Below, piece after piece: positions 56,966 through 64,000 of a DNA stretch of 64,000 bases. The notes under the pieces are model-generated. The model saw only the letters and a list, made by a program, of their open reading frames with translations. It ran no database searches and was not told where the DNA came from. Position 1 is the first letter of the stretch, and each line of letters begins with the position of its first letter. Made by a program: the position numbers and the translations under genes. The stretch is from NCBI RefSeq assembly GCF_018130145.1, contig NZ_JAFCMB010000019.1, positions 31,154-95,153 on the forward strand, given 5' to 3'. Source of the DNA: Bradyrhizobium sp. AUGA SZCCT0176 (lineage in GTDB: Bacteria > Pseudomonadota > Alphaproteobacteria > Rhizobiales > Xanthobacteraceae).

Positions 56966-58114
56966 CTACAGCCGGAAATGCTTGCTCAGCTTCAGGCCCT
57001 GCGCCTGATAGTTCGAGCCGATGCGCTGTCCGTACATGGCGTCGGGCCGCGCCAGCATCTTTTCATAGACCAGACGGCCGACGATCTGGCCGTGCTCGAG
57101 GATGAAGGGCACTTCGCGCGAGCGCACTTCCAGGACGGCGCGCGAGCCCTGCCCGCCGGCGCCGGCATAGCCGAAGCCGGGATCGAAAAAGCCGGCATAA
57201 TGCACGCGGAATTCGCCGACCAGAGGATCGAACGGCACCATCTCGGCGGCGTAATCCGGTGGAATCTGCACCGCCTCTTTCGACGCCAGAATATAGAACT
57301 CGCCGGGATCGAGGATCAGGCTGCCGTCCGGGCGCGCCGCGATCGGCTCCCAGAATTCATCGACCGCATAGCCGCCGCGGCGGTCGACATCGACCACGCC
57401 GGTGTGGCGCTTGGCGCGGTAGCCGACAAAACCGCCGGAATTCGCGCCGCTCAGATCGACGCTCAGCGCCACGCCATTGGCGAGATCGGCGTCGTCGATA
57501 TCGACCAGCCGCTCGGCCTCATGCAGCGCGTCCAGCTCGTCCGCGTTGAGGATGGCGTCGCCGGTGCGGAAGCGCACTTGAGACAGCCGGGATCCCTCGC
57601 GCAGCAGCACTGGAAACGTCTTCGGACTGATCTCGGCATAGAGCGGCCCGTGATAGCCGGCGCCGATCATGTCGAAGCGGCGGGTGCCGTCCGCGATCAC
57701 GCGGGTGAACACGTCGAGCCGCCCGGTCGAGCTCTTCGGGTTGGCGGCGGCGACGATCTCCGGCGGCAGCGCGAGGCTCTCCAGGAGCGGCACGATGTAG
57801 ACGCAGTTGGTTTCCAGCACCGCCCCGTCAGTGAGGTCGATCTCGTGCAGTTTCAGCTCGTCGATACGCTCGGCGACCGTCGCACCCGGCCCCGGGAGGA
57901 AGCTCGCGCGCACCCGGTAGGCGATGTCGCCGAGGCGAAGATCAAGGCTCGCGGGCTGGATCTGGCTCTCGACAAAGGGATAGGCCGGCAGGATCAGGCC
58001 CGCATCCGCCATCGCCGCGATCATGCGGTCGGGCAGAATTCCGTTGGCGTCGGGCGGCAGCGTGAAAGGCACGGCGGTCCTCAAGGGAGCCCGGGAGGAT
58101 GACCCAGATGTCAT
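56966..58114 (-). CDS. dcd: 2'-deoxycytidine 5'-triphosphate deaminase (long form)
   Basis: The protein has 382 residues, about twice the length of classical Dcd, and consists of two dUTPase-like halves. The first half carries ESQIQPASLDLRLGDIAYRV and LPPEIVAAANPKSSTGRLDV, with the Ser/Arg active-site motif in PKSSTGR. The second half has DEFWEPIAARPDGSLILDPG and EFRVHYAGFFDPGFGYAGAG. Dcd supplies dUTP for thymidylate synthesis. The long form is characteristic of this group of alphaproteobacteria. It is leftward and divergent from metZ. Confidence 0.87.
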   Translation of the reverse strand: MTSGSSSRAPLRTAVPFTLPPDANGILPDRMIAAMADAGLILPAYPFVESQIQPASLDLRLGDIAYRVRASFLPGPGATVAERIDELKLHEIDLTDGAVLETNCVYIVPLLESLALPPEIVAAANPKSSTGRLDVFTRVIADGTRRFDMIGAGYHGPLYAEISPKTFPVLLREGSRLSQVRFRTGDAILNADELDALHEAERLVDIDDADLANGVALSVDLSGANSGGFVGYRAKRHTGVVDVDRRGGYAVDEFWEPIAARPDGSLILDPGEFYILASKEAVQIPPDYAAEMVPFDPLVGEFRVHYAGFFDPGFGYAGAGGQGSRAVLEVRSREVPFILEHGQIVGRLVYEKMLARPDAMYGQRIGSNYQAQGLKLSKHFRL

Positions 58115-58195
58115 CCAAACCTCATAAATATGGGCATTTAGGGGTTATCCGATGGCCGGCTTGACGAAAAGGGCACGAGGGAATATCAGCATGAC

Positions 58196-58252
58196 TTATC
58201 CCGTGGTGATTTGAGCCGGCCGGCTTGCAGCCACGTTAAATAAGTCGCTAAA
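58196..58252 (+). promoter_or_regulatory. SAM-II riboswitch
   Basis: The conserved core is present: CGTGGTGATTTG (58202-58213), GCCGGCCGGCTTGCAGCCACG and GTTAAATAAGTCGCTAAA. CGTGG (58202-58206) pairs with CCACG (58231-58235) as P1, and the 3' segment supplies the pseudoknot strand. It lies 93 bp upstream of metZ, the classical target in alphaproteobacteria, so high S-adenosylmethionine should lower metZ expression. Confidence 0.93.
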
Positions 58253-58308
58253 CAGGCCGGGGACACGTGTGATCCCGGCCTGTGGAAATTTTTCCAGGCC
58301 GGTTTTTT
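58252..58308 (+). terminator. Two mutually exclusive hairpins ahead of metZ, the second a terminator
   Basis: ACAGGCCGGG (58252-58261) pairs with CCCGGCCTGT (58274-58283). That second strand can instead form CCGGCCTG...GGAAA/TTTCC...AGGCCGG (58275-58302), which is followed by six T. The switch between them would terminate or extend the transcript. Confidence 0.7.
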
Positions 58309-58344
58309 GTGACCATTTTCAATGGTGGTCACGATGGAGGTCAC

Positions 58345-59538
58345 ATGCCTGAGTCTAAGTCTACCACCCGCTATCGTCCCGAAACCCGCCTTGTCCATGG
58401 CGGCACGCTACGCTCGCAGTTCGGCGAGACGTCCGAGGCGCTGTTCCTCACCCAGGGCTACGTCTACGACAGCGCGGAGCAGTGCGAGGCCCGATTCAAG
58501 GGCGAGGAGCCCGGCTTTATCTATTCGCGCTATTCCAATCCGACGATTGAGATGTTCGAGCGCCGCATGATCCAACTCGAGGGCGCGGAAGCCGCGCGCT
58601 CCACCGCGACCGGCATGGCCGCGGTGGCGACCGCGATCCTCGCACCGCTCCGGGCCGGCGACCACGTGGTCGCTTCGAAAGCCCTGTTCGGCTCCTGCCT
58701 TTACGTGGTGCAGGATCTCTTGCCGCGCTACGGGATCGAGACGACGCTGGTCGACGGTCTTGATCTCGACCAGTGGCAGCGCGCGTTGCGGCCGAACACC
58801 AAGTCCTTCTTCCTGGAGAGCCCGACCAATCCGACGCTCGACGTGCTCGACATCCCGGCGATTGCCGAGATCGCGCACAGTGGCGGCGCACGGTTGATCG
58901 TGGACAATGTGTTCGCCACGCCGATCTGGCAGAGCCCGCTGACACTCGGCGCCGACGTCGTTGTCTACTCCGCCACCAAGCACATCGACGGCCAAGGCCG
59001 CTGCCTCGGCGGCATCATCCTGGCCTCGGAAGCCTTCGTCGCCGAGCACCTCCATAACTTCATGCGCCATACCGGCCCGTCGATGTCGCCGTTCAACGCC
59101 TGGGTGCTGCTGAAGGGACTGGAGACGCTGGCGGTACGTGTACGCGCGCAGACCGAGACCGCCGGCAAGGTTGCCGATGCACTGGCGAAGCATCCGAAGA
59201 TTTCGCGGCTGATCTATCCCGGGCGATCAGATCATCCGCAGGCTGAACTGGTGAAGCGGCAGATGCGCGCCGGCTCGACCCTGGTCGGCTTCGAGGTCAA
59301 GGGCGGCAAGCAGGCCGCGTTCCGCTGCCTCAACGCGCTGCAGATCTCGCGGATCTCGAACAATCTCGGCGACGCCAAGAGCCTCGTCACCCATCCGCCG
59401 ACCACGACGCATCAGCGGCTGACGCCGGAGGCGCGCGCCGAACTCGGCATCAGCGAAGGCTTCATTCGCTTCTCCGCCGGGCTCGAGCATGCCGATGATT
59501 TGATCGAGGATTTTGCGCAAGCGCTGGAGAAGGCGTGA
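58345..59538 (+). CDS. metZ: O-succinylhomoserine sulfhydrylase
   Basis: This 397-residue PLP enzyme makes homocysteine from O-succinylhomoserine and sulfide in methionine synthesis. Cys/Met metabolism family motifs are YSRYSNPTIEMFERRMIQLE, FLESPTNPTLDVLDI, DNVFATPIWQSPLTLGADVV and VYSATKHIDGQGRCLGG with PLP lysine K212. The C-terminal HPPTTTHQRLTPEARAELGI is typical. The start at 58345 has GGAGG five bases upstream. A SAM-II riboswitch controls it. Confidence 0.96.
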   Translation: MPESKSTTRYRPETRLVHGGTLRSQFGETSEALFLTQGYVYDSAEQCEARFKGEEPGFIYSRYSNPTIEMFERRMIQLEGAEAARSTATGMAAVATAILAPLRAGDHVVASKALFGSCLYVVQDLLPRYGIETTLVDGLDLDQWQRALRPNTKSFFLESPTNPTLDVLDIPAIAEIAHSGGARLIVDNVFATPIWQSPLTLGADVVVYSATKHIDGQGRCLGGIILASEAFVAEHLHNFMRHTGPSMSPFNAWVLLKGLETLAVRVRAQTETAGKVADALAKHPKISRLIYPGRSDHPQAELVKRQMRAGSTLVGFEVKGGKQAAFRCLNALQISRISNNLGDAKSLVTHPPTTTHQRLTPEARAELGISEGFIRFSAGLEHADDLIEDFAQALEKA

Positions 59539-59572
59539 GCTGCTGAGCGGCACGTGTAGCCACACAACAGGT

Positions 59573-59692
59573 GTCGTCCCGGCCTTAAGCCGGGACCCAT
59601 TACCACAGGGCGTTGTGAGTTAAGGAAGTCGTCGTGCACCGCCTAAATCAGCGCGGCCGCGGCGTATGGGTCCCGGCGTTCGCCGGGACGAC
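59573..59692. repeat. Composite 120-bp palindromic element, copy 5
   Basis: The arms are at 59573-59600 and 59666-59692, with inner ends TACCAC and GCGGCGT, the same orientation as copies 3 and 4. It separates metZ from the convergent SGNH hydrolase gene. Confidence 0.9.
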
Positions 59693-59716
59693 AGCGGTGT
59701 GTAGCCGCGACAGTAA

Positions 59717-60742
59717 TCACATCGGCCGGTACGTCCGGACGTTCGACGGCACGTTGACGCCGAGCTTGATCTGGCCGACCGAGCGGATGATGTCGTCGCC
59801 GAGCAGCTGCGCGAAGCAGGCGTAGCCCCAGTCGCTCATGTGCAGGCCGTCGGCGATGACGAAATTGTCCATCGGGATCGCCTGCTTCTCGTGCCAGTCG
59901 CGCATCACCTCGAAGCGCGGGAAGATGCCGACCTTGCGCAGTTCGGCGACCTTGTTGAGCAGGTTGATCATCTTGCCCGCGCTCTCCGCGCGTTCGTTGA
60001 CGCGCGGCGAATATTGCGGATCGATCAGCACCAGATCGGCGCCGGTCGCCTGAATGCGCGCGACACCGTCTTCCACCAGCTTGATGGTCTCAGCCGGATC
60101 GAGATTGCGCAGCACGGCATTGGTGCCGACCTGCCAGATCACCAGGTCCGGATGCATGTCGATGACCGAGGTCTGCAGCCGCTTCATCATTTCAGGCGCG
60201 TCCTCGCCGCCCTGGCCGCGATTGATCACGGTGATGTCGGCGGTCGGATATTGCCGGTGCAGCTGCGCTGCGAGGCGGTTGGGATAGTTGAACTCCGGCG
60301 AGGTCGCGCCGAAGCCCGCGGTCGACGACGATCCGAACGCGATGATCACCACCGGCTCGCCCGCGGCGAGCTTGCCCGCGACACGCGGCAGCGATCCCAT
60401 CTTTTTGGCGCCACCCTTCGGCGGCAGGCAGGGAACACGGCTGAAAATGTCGGCGGCCGATTTCGCGACCTCTTTGGCCTTGTCGATCGCCTTGCCGGTA
60501 ACGCTCCTTTGCGCCGCCGGACCGGACGGCTCGGCGGCCGCCACGCTGCCCGCACCCGTGGTCGGCGCCGCCGGCGGTTTGGCGGCTTCAGTTTTGGCCG
60601 TGTCGGACAGCGTCGCCTGCTGGGCGGTCTGGGTCGCCTGCGCCTGCACCGGCAAAACGGACGCCGGCATCATCAGCACCGTCGCCGCGATGGCGAACGC
60701 TGCCAGCGATGTCGACGGCAAAAAAGGGCAGTAACGACTCAT
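59717..60742 (-). CDS. Exported SGNH/GDSL-type hydrolase
   Basis: The protein has 341 residues. A signal peptide (about 1-35) and a low-complexity Ala/Pro/Thr linker (to about 120) precede an SGNH domain. Block I is VVIIAFGSSSTAGFGATSPE with the nucleophilic serine, block III is VIWQVGTNAVLRNL (GxN), and block V is VIADGLHMSDWGY with the Asp-His pair. Such enzymes deacylate or acylate sugars. It follows a shorter SGNH gene and the opgC-like gene in one operon (13-bp gap), suggesting periplasmic glucan modification. Confidence 0.85.
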   Translation of the reverse strand: MSRYCPFLPSTSLAAFAIAATVLMMPASVLPVQAQATQTAQQATLSDTAKTEAAKPPAAPTTGAGSVAAAEPSGPAAQRSVTGKAIDKAKEVAKSAADIFSRVPCLPPKGGAKKMGSLPRVAGKLAAGEPVVIIAFGSSSTAGFGATSPEFNYPNRLAAQLHRQYPTADITVINRGQGGEDAPEMMKRLQTSVIDMHPDLVIWQVGTNAVLRNLDPAETIKLVEDGVARIQATGADLVLIDPQYSPRVNERAESAGKMINLLNKVAELRKVGIFPRFEVMRDWHEKQAIPMDNFVIADGLHMSDWGYACFAQLLGDDIIRSVGQIKLGVNVPSNVRTYRPM

Positions 60743-60755
60743 TTACGCTAGTTCC

Positions 60756-61514
60756 TCAATTCTGCTGGGCCGGGTTCACATGCGCCGCGTCGATCACGAA
60801 TTTCGACAGCGCGCGGCCGAGGCAATCGTGCACCCGCTTGGCAAGGTCAGGGCCATGCGACGTGCTGGACAGGTCGAAGTCTCCCGCGTCGCTCCAGTGC
60901 CGCATCATGGAGAAGCGGTCGAACAGGGGAACGTCGTGCTGCTGCGCCACCACGCGCATATTATCCAGGTAGGGCGGCGCGGAAATCATCGTTTCAGTGC
61001 GCGGGCTGTATTGCAGATTCATCAGGATCACGTCGGCCCCCGCCTTCTGCAACGCAGCCACACCCTCTTCAACACCGGCGCGGAAATCATCGGGATCGAT
61101 CGATCGGATAGCATCGTAGGTGCCGGTCTGCCAGATAACCAAAGTAGGCTTTCTTACTTCCACGAGCTTAACAAGTCCGCCAGCGACCTCTTCGGCCGTC
61201 TTCTTGACCTGTAGTTCTACGGATACGTTCACCGCGACCTTCGGAAGCGCCTCCTTCAACATGACCTGCAGCCGGCCAGGATAGGCGCTGGCTTCGGACG
61301 CCGCGATGGTCGACGACCGGCTGCCCACCACCAGAATCTCCAGCCGGCGGTCGCCGGCAATGGCCGTCTCGACCTTAGGCAACTTACTCTCGGACGTCAG
61401 CAGATAGGCCGGAACCTCGCAATTGGCAGGGGCATCCTCGGCGCGCACGGGAGCCACGGCCAGCAAGCCGGCAATCAAGGTCAGCCCCAGGATCATCACC
61501 GGGTTGGACTTCAT
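60756..61514 (-). CDS. Exported SGNH-fold hydrolase-like protein
   Basis: The protein has 252 residues. A signal peptide (about 1-25, ending VRAED) is followed by an SGNH-like domain: LEILVVGSRSSTIAASEASA (block I), LVIWQTGTYDAIRS (block III, Thr in place of Asn) and SSTSHGPDLAKRVHDCL (block V, His without the usual DGxH spacing). The catalytic residues are therefore atypical, and it could be a partner rather than an active enzyme. The ATG overlaps the opgC stop by one base (TGATG), so the genes are coupled. Confidence 0.78.
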   Translation of the reverse strand: MKSNPVMILGLTLIAGLLAVAPVRAEDAPANCEVPAYLLTSESKLPKVETAIAGDRRLEILVVGSRSSTIAASEASAYPGRLQVMLKEALPKVAVNVSVELQVKKTAEEVAGGLVKLVEVRKPTLVIWQTGTYDAIRSIDPDDFRAGVEEGVAALQKAGADVILMNLQYSPRTETMISAPPYLDNMRVVAQQHDVPLFDRFSMMRHWSDAGDFDLSSTSHGPDLAKRVHDCLGRALSKFVIDAAHVNPAQQN

Positions 61515-62746
61515 CAGCCCCCTCCCGCCATATCGGCGTTGCCAACAGCGCCCTTTTTCTTCGAGGCATTCTTGTCGGCGGAATGCTTGTACCACGAAAT
61601 GACCCACGCCATGCCGGACATGATGAGTACCCCGACGACGCTGATCAGGAAATGCAGGCCCGCTCCACCGGAGATTTCGGCCAGCACGAAATGCCCCGCG
61701 AAGGCGAGGAAGACGCCGAGGCAGAATATCTCAAGCGAATGCTGCCCGCACAGGATCAATGGTCGCAGCCAGGGTGATTTCAGCCCCGGCCAGTCCTTGT
61801 GCAGGAAGCGCACGGTGAGCGCCGCCAGCGCCAGGAAGTGCGCGAACCGCAGCACATCCAGGTCGGTCTTGGTGATCGGGTACATCCACTGCTCGACGAG
61901 CTTCGGCATGAAGCGGCTCAATTGCGGGATGTGCCAGGTCAACGTGACGAAGAAGGCGGCCAGCAGATAGGCAATGCAGATCCACATCGTGATCCGCGAG
62001 GAGAGTATCGCCGACATCCGCTCGGCGCCGCCGAGCGCGCACCAGGCGCCGAACACGAACAGCAATTGCCATGCGAACGGATTGAAGGCCCAGAATCCGT
62101 TCGGATAGGCCGACAGGTACAGATCGAAGTGCCAGGTCGCCGCGTAGAGCGCCACCGACAGCGCCAGCGAGACGTCGGGCCGCCACTTCATCAGCCACAG
62201 GATGAGGGGCAGGAACAGCATCAGCACTATATAGAGCGGCAGCACGTCCATGTTGACGGGACGGAATCGCAGCAGCAGCGCCTGGATGATCGTGACATCC
62301 GGCTGCTTGAGGAAATCCATGATCCCCATTTCTTCCGAATACAGCGGGTTGTTGAAATTGGTGGCGACGTAGGAAATCTCCGCCAGGAAGATCGTGAACA
62401 GGAACACATGCGCCACGTAGATCTGCCAGACCCGCCGCATGATGCGGGCGGTGGCGATCACGAAGCCGGATTCCAGCATGGCGCGGCCATAGACGAACGC
62501 CGCGGTATAGCCGGAGATGAAGATGAAGATCTCGGTGGCGTCGGAAAAGCCGTAATTGCGGATCGTGAACCAGGTCAGGATGTTCGCCGGCAAATGATCG
62601 ATGAAGATCAGCCACAGCGCCAGCCCGCGAAACAGATCGAGCCGCAATTCGCGCTCGCCGGCCGCCGGCAGCGTGATCGCCGGCGCGGAGGTTACCGCGG
62701 CGTTACTCACGGATGGTCCGGTAATTTGATCGGCAATGGACGACAT
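61514..62746 (-). CDS. opgC: OpgC-like membrane acyltransferase
   Basis: The protein has 410 residues and about ten membrane helices. The OpgC protein family signature is visible: LRLDLFRGLALWLIFIDHLP, then NYGFSDATEIFIFISGYTAA and AVYGRAML-like FVYGRAMLESG. OpgC transfers succinyl groups to osmoregulated periplasmic glucans. In Bradyrhizobium the glucans are cyclic beta-(1,3),(1,6) and may be decorated with other acyl groups. The two exported SGNH proteins downstream could handle the acyl ester. The start at 62746 fits the start of the domain. Confidence 0.88.
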   Translation of the reverse strand: MSSIADQITGPSVSNAAVTSAPAITLPAAGERELRLDLFRGLALWLIFIDHLPANILTWFTIRNYGFSDATEIFIFISGYTAAFVYGRAMLESGFVIATARIMRRVWQIYVAHVFLFTIFLAEISYVATNFNNPLYSEEMGIMDFLKQPDVTIIQALLLRFRPVNMDVLPLYIVLMLFLPLILWLMKWRPDVSLALSVALYAATWHFDLYLSAYPNGFWAFNPFAWQLLFVFGAWCALGGAERMSAILSSRITMWICIAYLLAAFFVTLTWHIPQLSRFMPKLVEQWMYPITKTDLDVLRFAHFLALAALTVRFLHKDWPGLKSPWLRPLILCGQHSLEIFCLGVFLAFAGHFVLAEISGGAGLHFLISVVGVLIMSGMAWVISWYKHSADKNASKKKGAVGNADMAGGG

Positions 62747-62991
62747 CGGGCACCGTTTTGGCAGCGAATCTGACGCAAATTGCACGGCACGAGGGCACAA
62801 TATCGGCCCCCCAAGCACGCAAGACAAGCCAGATACGGCGATCTGGACCGCGCGGGTGCGCCTTAGGGCGAAACTGTGTTGAAACAAGGATGGAATAGCG
62901 TGGACGCCCCGCCCCTGCCGGCCGGCCCCGCGATTGGTTCCATCGGCTTTCTTGGCTATGATGCGGCACAGGATTCTGGAAGCTTTTATTC

Positions 62992-63384
62992 ATGTACCGC
63001 GCCGTCACCCGTCAGATCGAAGTCACCGTCGAACCGAACTTCATGCCGGACCACCCGTCGGTCGCGAAGGGCCAGTATTTCTGGTCCTACACCATCGTCA
63101 TCACCAATTCCGGCAATGAGACCGTGCAGCTGCGGACGCGGCACTGGATCATCACCGACGCCACCGGCCGCAAGCAGGAAGTCCGCGGCGAAGGCGTGGT
63201 CGGCGAGCAGCCGGTGCTGGCCCCCGGCGAACGCTTCGAATACACCTCCGGAGTGCCGCTCCCCACCGCGTCCGGCTTCATGACCGGGCGCTATCAGATG
63301 GTCAACGAAAGCGGCGAGAAATTCGAGATCGACGTGCCGACATTTTCGCTGGATAGCCCGGATAACAAGCGGGTGTTGAACTAG
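62992..63384 (+). CDS. apaG: ApaG protein
   Basis: This 130-residue fibronectin-III-like single-domain protein matches ApaG throughout: VTRQIEVTVEPNFMPDHPSV, WSYTIVITNSGNETVQLRTR, HWIITDATGRKQEVRGEGVV and VGEQPVLAPGERFEYTSGVP, with a C-terminal MTGRYQMVNESGEKFEI. It has been linked to Co2+/Mg2+ efflux, although its biochemical role is unclear. It is transcribed alone. The 245-bp gap upstream shows no other gene. Confidence 0.95.
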   Translation: MYRAVTRQIEVTVEPNFMPDHPSVAKGQYFWSYTIVITNSGNETVQLRTRHWIITDATGRKQEVRGEGVVGEQPVLAPGERFEYTSGVPLPTASGFMTGRYQMVNESGEKFEIDVPTFSLDSPDNKRVLN

Positions 63385-63414
63385 GGGCGAAGGCATTCGG
63401 CGCTGGCTCCTCTC

Positions 63415-63554
63415 GTCGTCCCGGCGAACGCCGGGACCCATACCGCGTGATCCCTCGATGAGGCTCGGTAGCAGAGACCATCCGCAAAACTTCTTCCTGT
63501 GGTTATGGGTCCCCCGATGCGCAATTGCGCATCTGAGCTCAAGGCCGGGACGAC
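63415..63554. repeat. Composite palindromic element, copy 6 (with a 20-bp insertion in one arm)
   Basis: The left arm is at 63415-63441. The right arm at 63505-63554 is split by an extra palindrome centred on GATGCGCAATTGCGCATC, making this copy 140 bp rather than 120. Inner ends ACCGCGTGATC and GTGGTT give the same orientation as copy 2. Confidence 0.88.
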
Positions 63555-63657
63555 GGCGGTGTTTGTTGTTGCACCGTCATCCAAACGCAGTTTTGCATTC
63601 TCGCGACGCATTGCGTCCGAGCTTTGCCAGAAATTCCTTACCCTCCTAAATAAGAGG

Positions 63658-64000
63658 GCGCAGGGAAGACCGGGTGCGCGCTGCACCCGCGGTCCCGTGT
63701 GCGGTTTGCACTAAGTAGGCTGCACACGAGCATACAGGGCAGCGGAGAACACCCGGCCTTCCCTGCGCAATGGCTTTACGGCTTATGCCGTGATCTCCCC
63801 GGAGACGAGTTCTTGGTTGACTCCGTCGCTGCCGTTCAGCTCTCGCCTACCGACAGCTTGACGCCTGCAACGGGCACCAGGACCACACGGTTTTGCCGTA
63901 CGCTCATCCACGCCGTCGTCGAGGCGTAAACCAGCGTCCACCGCAACCCGTCCAACGTCCGTGACGACGGCCGACGCCCTTCTGAGTAGGACGGGATGGC
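63658..64000. repeat. Larger intergenic repeat of Bradyrhizobium type, running off the window
   Basis: GCGCAGGGAAGACCGGGTG (63658-63676) is mirrored by CACCCGGCCTTCCCTGCGC (63750-63768) with one mismatch, followed by non-coding sequence with short TTACGG and GACGACGG segments. I recall very similar sequence scattered in Bradyrhizobium genomes, but cannot search. No gene is supported between 63385 and 64000. Confidence 0.55.

Noticed and set aside
1..64000. CRISPR arrays
   Set aside because: The recurring short repeats are dispersed palindromes in intergenic gaps, not regularly spaced direct repeats with unique spacers.

Overview
The window is high-GC chromosomal DNA of an alphaproteobacterium, most likely Bradyrhizobium or a close relative. 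The grounds are protein resemblance throughout, a circularly permuted two-piece tmRNA, a SAM-II riboswitch ahead of metZ, a class I lysyl-tRNA synthetase, and many families of short palindromic intergenic repeats. No rRNA operon, CRISPR array, recognisable insertion sequence or integrase was seen.

Layout. 1-3.4 kb: the start of gshA (cut by the window edge), a divergent MarR regulator/glutathione transferase pair with a two-site operator, and a DadA-like FAD oxidoreductase. 3.4-9.4 kb: a leftward beta-oxidation set (fused hydratase/3-hydroxyacyl-CoA dehydrogenase, thiolase, acyl-CoA dehydrogenase) plus a SnoaL-like protein, divergent from a PadR regulator. 10.3-18.9 kb: a PodJ-like Sel1-repeat polar protein, a ClpP-fold membrane protein, a TSUP permease coupled to a TIGR02186-like protein, and an EamA exporter divergent from a LysR regulator. 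19.7-29.1 kb: the four ligase-associated repair genes (phosphoesterase, Lhr-type helicase, MBL exonuclease, ATP-dependent ligase), split into two arms by an orphan ABC binding protein, an FCD regulator and a methyltransferase. 29-40 kb: housekeeping and transport genes including pyrD, a mismatch glycosylase coupled to an S24 regulator, lysK and an SCO copper chaperone. 40-48 kb: an FAD dehydrogenase, a serine hydrolase, RidA, an ECF sigma factor with a matching promoter in front of itself and of a DUF4142/cupredoxin pair, and tmRNA.

48.9-50.5 kb is the most unusual part. A 1.3-kb insert lies between tRNA-Gly(CCC) and a perfect 38-bp copy of that tRNA's 3' end. It carries a compact reverse transcriptase (244 aa, YLDD active site) whose start overlaps a 52-codon gene for a small hydrophobic/amphipathic peptide, preceded by about 300 bp of leader. 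There is no integrase. This is the best candidate for an undescribed system, possibly a phage-defence or satellite module.

50.6-63.4 kb returns to core genes: ogt, an AraC regulator, small enzymes, a Gly/Met-rich secreted protein, a MATE exporter, a dCTP deaminase, riboswitch-controlled metZ, a leftward opgC-SGNH-SGNH envelope-glucan-type operon, and apaG. The window ends inside a larger intergenic repeat.

At least seven families of palindromic repeats punctuate the intergenic spaces. The most regular is a composite element of about 120 bp present at six loci in two orientations. One copy supplies the last codons of the mismatch glycosylase gene.
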